From Ascaphus truei (lineage: Eukaryota > Chordata > Amphibia > Anura > Ascaphidae): DNA of 64,000 nt. Positions 61,260 to 64,000 of the stretch are shown here, piece after piece; within the stretch, counting starts at the first letter, position 1, and the number at the start of each line of letters is the position of its first letter. The stretch is from NCBI GenBank assembly GCA_036426205.1, contig CM071573.1, positions 74,763,043 through 74,827,042 of the forward strand, read 5' to 3'. Below the pieces are notes generated by a model, which saw nothing but the letters and a program-made list of their open reading frames with translations, had not been told where the DNA came from and did no database searches. The position numbers were made by a program, and so were the translations under genes.

Positions 61260-61790
61260 TTAAAAGTAAGAATAGATGAATCCTTCATTAAGTCCATCAG
61301 GACTTAATGTATGGGGCTGGTATATCCAGCAACATTCCCTCTGAAGTAGACGTTTGTCGCAGTTACCTCTTCGTGGACCAGGAGTAACATGTTCCATGCC
61401 CGCAAAGTGTAATGAGTTGCTGTTGCCGTCATGGGCATCAATTACGTGTTTTGCCACCGGTGTATCATGGGCATTCCTTATTGCCCCAATGTGTTCCAGT
61501 ATTCTTGTTTTTAACGGTCTACGAGTTTTACCTACATACATTTTCCCTCAATCGCAGGTGATCAAATAAACTACACCTGTTTGGCAGTTAATAAAACTTT
61601 TAATCTTAAAGGAAACTGTCTTGGTAGAGTCTGTGAAGGACTTGGTGACTTGGTATTGGGATCTAGCTTGTTGATAACGTGTTCTAAATGTAAAGATCTT
61701 TCCATCTCTAATATCGGCAAAGTCACGTAAATACTTCTTTTGTTTCCTATCTTTGATATCCTTAGTCAATTTTTCTATGTTAGATGTCAT
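61260..61790 (-). pseudogene. PLE GIY-YIG endonuclease region, one nonsense codon
   Basis: From 61790: MTSNIEKLTKDIKDRKQKKY (a basic region I take to be from an N-terminal or linker part), then IKSFINCQTGVVYLITCD, an in-frame TGA at 61548-61550 where the family has Cys (C-x-CGK), then GKMYVGKTRRPLKTRILEHI, GAIRNAHDTPVAKHVIDAHD and LHFAGMEHVTPGPRRGNCD. VYLI-T-C-x-[C]-GK-x-YVGKT-R-x-LK-x-R-x-x-EH matches PLE nucleases, with Tyr, Arg and Glu catalytic positions visible. Only the TGC-to-TGA change breaks this part. Confidence 0.8.
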
Positions 61791-61794
61791 AAAT

Positions 61795-62067
61795 ATCCAT
61801 ACAGGACAATTCCTCTGGCTACACCGCAACTGTTCCACGACAATGGAATTAAAAAAACAAGCGACCGACATGAAAGCCAGATTCCATGAACGTGGATACA
61901 GTAAGATGATAGTCCAAAAAGTGTATCATAGAGCACTGGTATCAGATAGGTCTAAACTACTGACAAAGAATACCAGAAAAGAGACTGACACGAATATCAG
62001 ATTTATTAGTACCTACACTAGTCAGTACTATACAGTTAAAAACAAAACCATTGGTTTAGCTCCTTAG
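61795..62067 (+). pseudogene. PLE reverse-transcriptase thumb fragment, inverted relative to its neighbour
   Basis: Reads TGQFLWLHRNCSTTMELKKQ, ATDMKARFHERGYSKMIVQK, VYHRALVSDRSKLL then IRFISTYTSQYYTVKNK. The order QFLR-x-RRNCS ... RF-x-x-RGY ... A-x-x-x-DR ... RFI-x-TYS is the post-catalytic part of Penelope RTs. No catalytic YADD box is included. Confidence 0.7.
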
Positions 62068-62773
62068 CTGCAAAATGCGATTTGTTCAGGGTGTTACTGC
62101 ACATCAGTCCAAGACATAAAAATGAGGCTGGAATAAGACCAGTGCATATATTAGTAATCCCACTTAAATACAAGCACAATAATTGATGTCTCGGAGAAGT
62201 CTATAGGTGAATAAATGTGCACACCATAGACTCAATCCAAATACCGCTGACTAAATAAACAGCACAGTAATGGTCATGTGTTACTAGTACACACCCTATG
62301 CATTGTTCTATTACCACCAAATCTATGGCAATGTAAGACAGTTACAACCTTCCAGTTGCTACCTAATGTATAAGCAACAGAATTGTATAATCGGTGGAGA
62401 TGTAAAATCTCCTTACCCAGGTGTTATATTGTAACAAAACACTATGCAGTGAATATAATAATGAAGTCCTTTGTATCTAATGACATGCCATGTGTATTGT
62501 AGCCAAGTCACATCACAGTGTATCCAGATCCCGCAATTACTGAAGCAGCGTGTGGGCAACAATCAACAAATATAAAGCCCAGATAATACACCACATAATC
62601 TAGTTCTAGTGTAGGTATGGAGCAAAACTTTGCTATGTGCTAGATTTGAATAGTAAATTATGCCATTATACAACAGTGTTCATATATTCTTGGCAGCGGG
62701 ATAGTTCCGGGAGCAAAACGGAGCAGATTCAAGCCACCACCTCAGTTGACGCCACCGTCGTGACGTCGTAAAA

Positions 62774-62812
62774 CCCTACATACGTTTTGTATGTTTCAGT
62801 ATACTTTGTCAG
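62774..62812 (-). ncRNA. hammerhead-ribozyme-like motif (most degenerate)
   Basis: The minus strand reads CTGACAAA, stem GTAT-ACTGAAAC-ATAC, then AAAACGTATGTAGG. The GAAAC strand has become AAAAC, which a CpG transition would explain. Confidence 0.35.
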
Positions 62813-64000
62813 GGGAGGAGTAAAGGTATGTAGCTGTAGTTACTTTAAATACTTTCTCTAGTGGGTGTGTCAATTGATATAGACCAATCCACTGTTTTAG
62901 TGGGTTGGCATTGTTCATTACTATTAGTTCTAGCCCTTAGTTTGTCAGGATGTAGAATGATCAGACTTAGTTAAGTATGTAGAAATCAAAAAGCACGTTT
63001 AAAAATGTATTGGGTCCCTTGACATTTGTAGGACTGAAACACAAACCAGAAGATCACAAAGTCTCCCAAAGATCCCTAATAGTTGCACTCCATGGCTGCT
63101 GAAATAAAGGGGGTTAAATACTCCCCGACACAATGTCTAATTGGCTTATACTAGTACACAAAGTAACTGCTCCCAACACTGTGGGAGGACAGTAACCACT
63201 AAAAACCTTAATAGGTCAAAAATAATCAAATTTTATTTGAACCTTAAACAACGGTGCAGACTCATAATAAAACCAGTTAAAAATGGGTGGTAAAGTAGCC
63301 TCAGCAGGGAACAAGGGATAATCCCCAAATAGCTATATGGGCAGTCCCTGGTGATGGTTGCTAGAATGTTCCGTATGGGTGAATCACTAGGGCTCCATTA
63401 AAAATTTGGTGAGCCGTCACCCACAAGTTATGCCATATATAGGACTGACAAGATATTGTAAGTAAATATATTACTATGTATGACTAGAATTGACAAAATA
63501 AATTAAATTAAGCTTATTGCAGGAGTGTGCTAATCTATGAAGCAACTCACGAAGGATGACACATGTTCAGACAAGCTTAAAAAATTACTTAAAAGAATTG
63601 TTGAATTATGAATGAATAATAAATAAATATCTCGTATGATGTTAATCTCATTATTAACTAGATGTTGTTAGATAGCTTAAGTTCTATAGGATTTTTATTT
63701 GGAAAAATCCTGGTAAGAAAGGGGTACGGTGATAGTAGTATTGAGCTTGCAACCAATGAAAGAATGTCAGTAATATTTAGTTCATGTTCAATACCTATAA
63801 AATCATGTCCCCGATATCCCAAATGAGTCGTCAAATCACATACTTTTATAGTAAAAAATGAATCTGTCACACTAATAAAATTGACATTTTTGAAACCGTG
63901 AAAGACATCAATCTGTTTTCAAGGAAACTATTGTTGCATAAATTATTTGCTAGGCGTCAACAGATGTCAAACTTGAACACTCTCTATTAGAAGATGGCAA
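62813..64000. other. no gene seen to the window end
   Basis: AT-rich sequence, probably more PLE flank or other repeat ('atcaaattttatttgaacct' near 63225). The ORF at 63658-63870 has no recognisable family. Confidence 0.35.

Larger units (their letters stand above)
60205..62773 (-). mobile_element. rearranged Penelope-like element
   Basis: Contains a minus-strand GIY-YIG region (61260-61790) and, abutting it in the opposite direction, a plus-strand piece of the RT thumb (61795-62067). Motifs of hammerhead type lie at 60172 and 62774. The ends are not fixed; no target duplication was found. Confidence 0.55.

Overview
The window is vertebrate nuclear DNA. It holds one recognisable host gene and a dense layer of mostly decayed transposable elements. 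The gene is a type I BMP receptor orthologous to BMPR1A (ALK3), on the + strand. I can assemble its whole coding sequence: 11 coding exons from 28804 to 55693, 1596 nt, 531 codons plus stop, all with GT/AG junctions and consistent phases. The repeat content (Harbinger-, hAT-, piggyBac- and Tc1-type MITEs, L2-like and Tx1/L1-like LINEs, RTE, Penelope-like elements with GIY-YIG domains, a Helitron, tRNA/CORE-type SINEs) fits an amphibian, most likely a frog. That assignment is inference, not proof.

Layout. 1-776 is a polypyrimidine tract. 3441-8222 is a GC-rich dispersed repeat split by a Penelope-like element (PLE, 4224-7187) that has a perfect 15-bp target-site duplication and long inverted terminal repeats. 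9.6-15.1 kb carries MITEs and LINE tails. 15.85-16.3 kb is an RTE LINE relic that was the target of a Tx1/L1-like LINE. That LINE (16319-25980, minus strand) is bounded by a 16-bp target-site duplication but contains its 5' half (5'UTR, ORF1, inter-ORF) twice. 26.2-26.65 kb is a C-run and CACACTGAC microsatellite. The receptor's signal-peptide exon is at 28.8 kb.

Intron 1 (28868-46184) is about 17.3 kb and holds hairpin hAT elements, Harbinger-like MITEs, an L2-like LINE piece, a non-autonomous Helitron (38658-41517) filled with degenerate tandem repeats, and a dead Tc1-like transposon (41541-43078). The remaining exons lie in 46.2-55.7 kb. Intron 10 contains a 677-bp palindromic, PLE-derived insertion with its own 16-bp target duplication. 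The 3'UTR follows 55693. 59.6-62.9 kb holds a SINE and a rearranged PLE.

The gene product would be a membrane serine/threonine kinase that binds BMP ligands through a ten-cysteine ectodomain and, once its GS box is phosphorylated by a type II receptor, phosphorylates BMP-class SMADs. The most unusual non-genic signal is a set of at least eight hammerhead-ribozyme-like motifs at PLE-type termini. They keep stem II and the GAAAC strand but carry altered core residues. I did not find a complete novel gene system. The main leads are the composite LINE, the hammerhead-like family and the PLE-derived palindrome.
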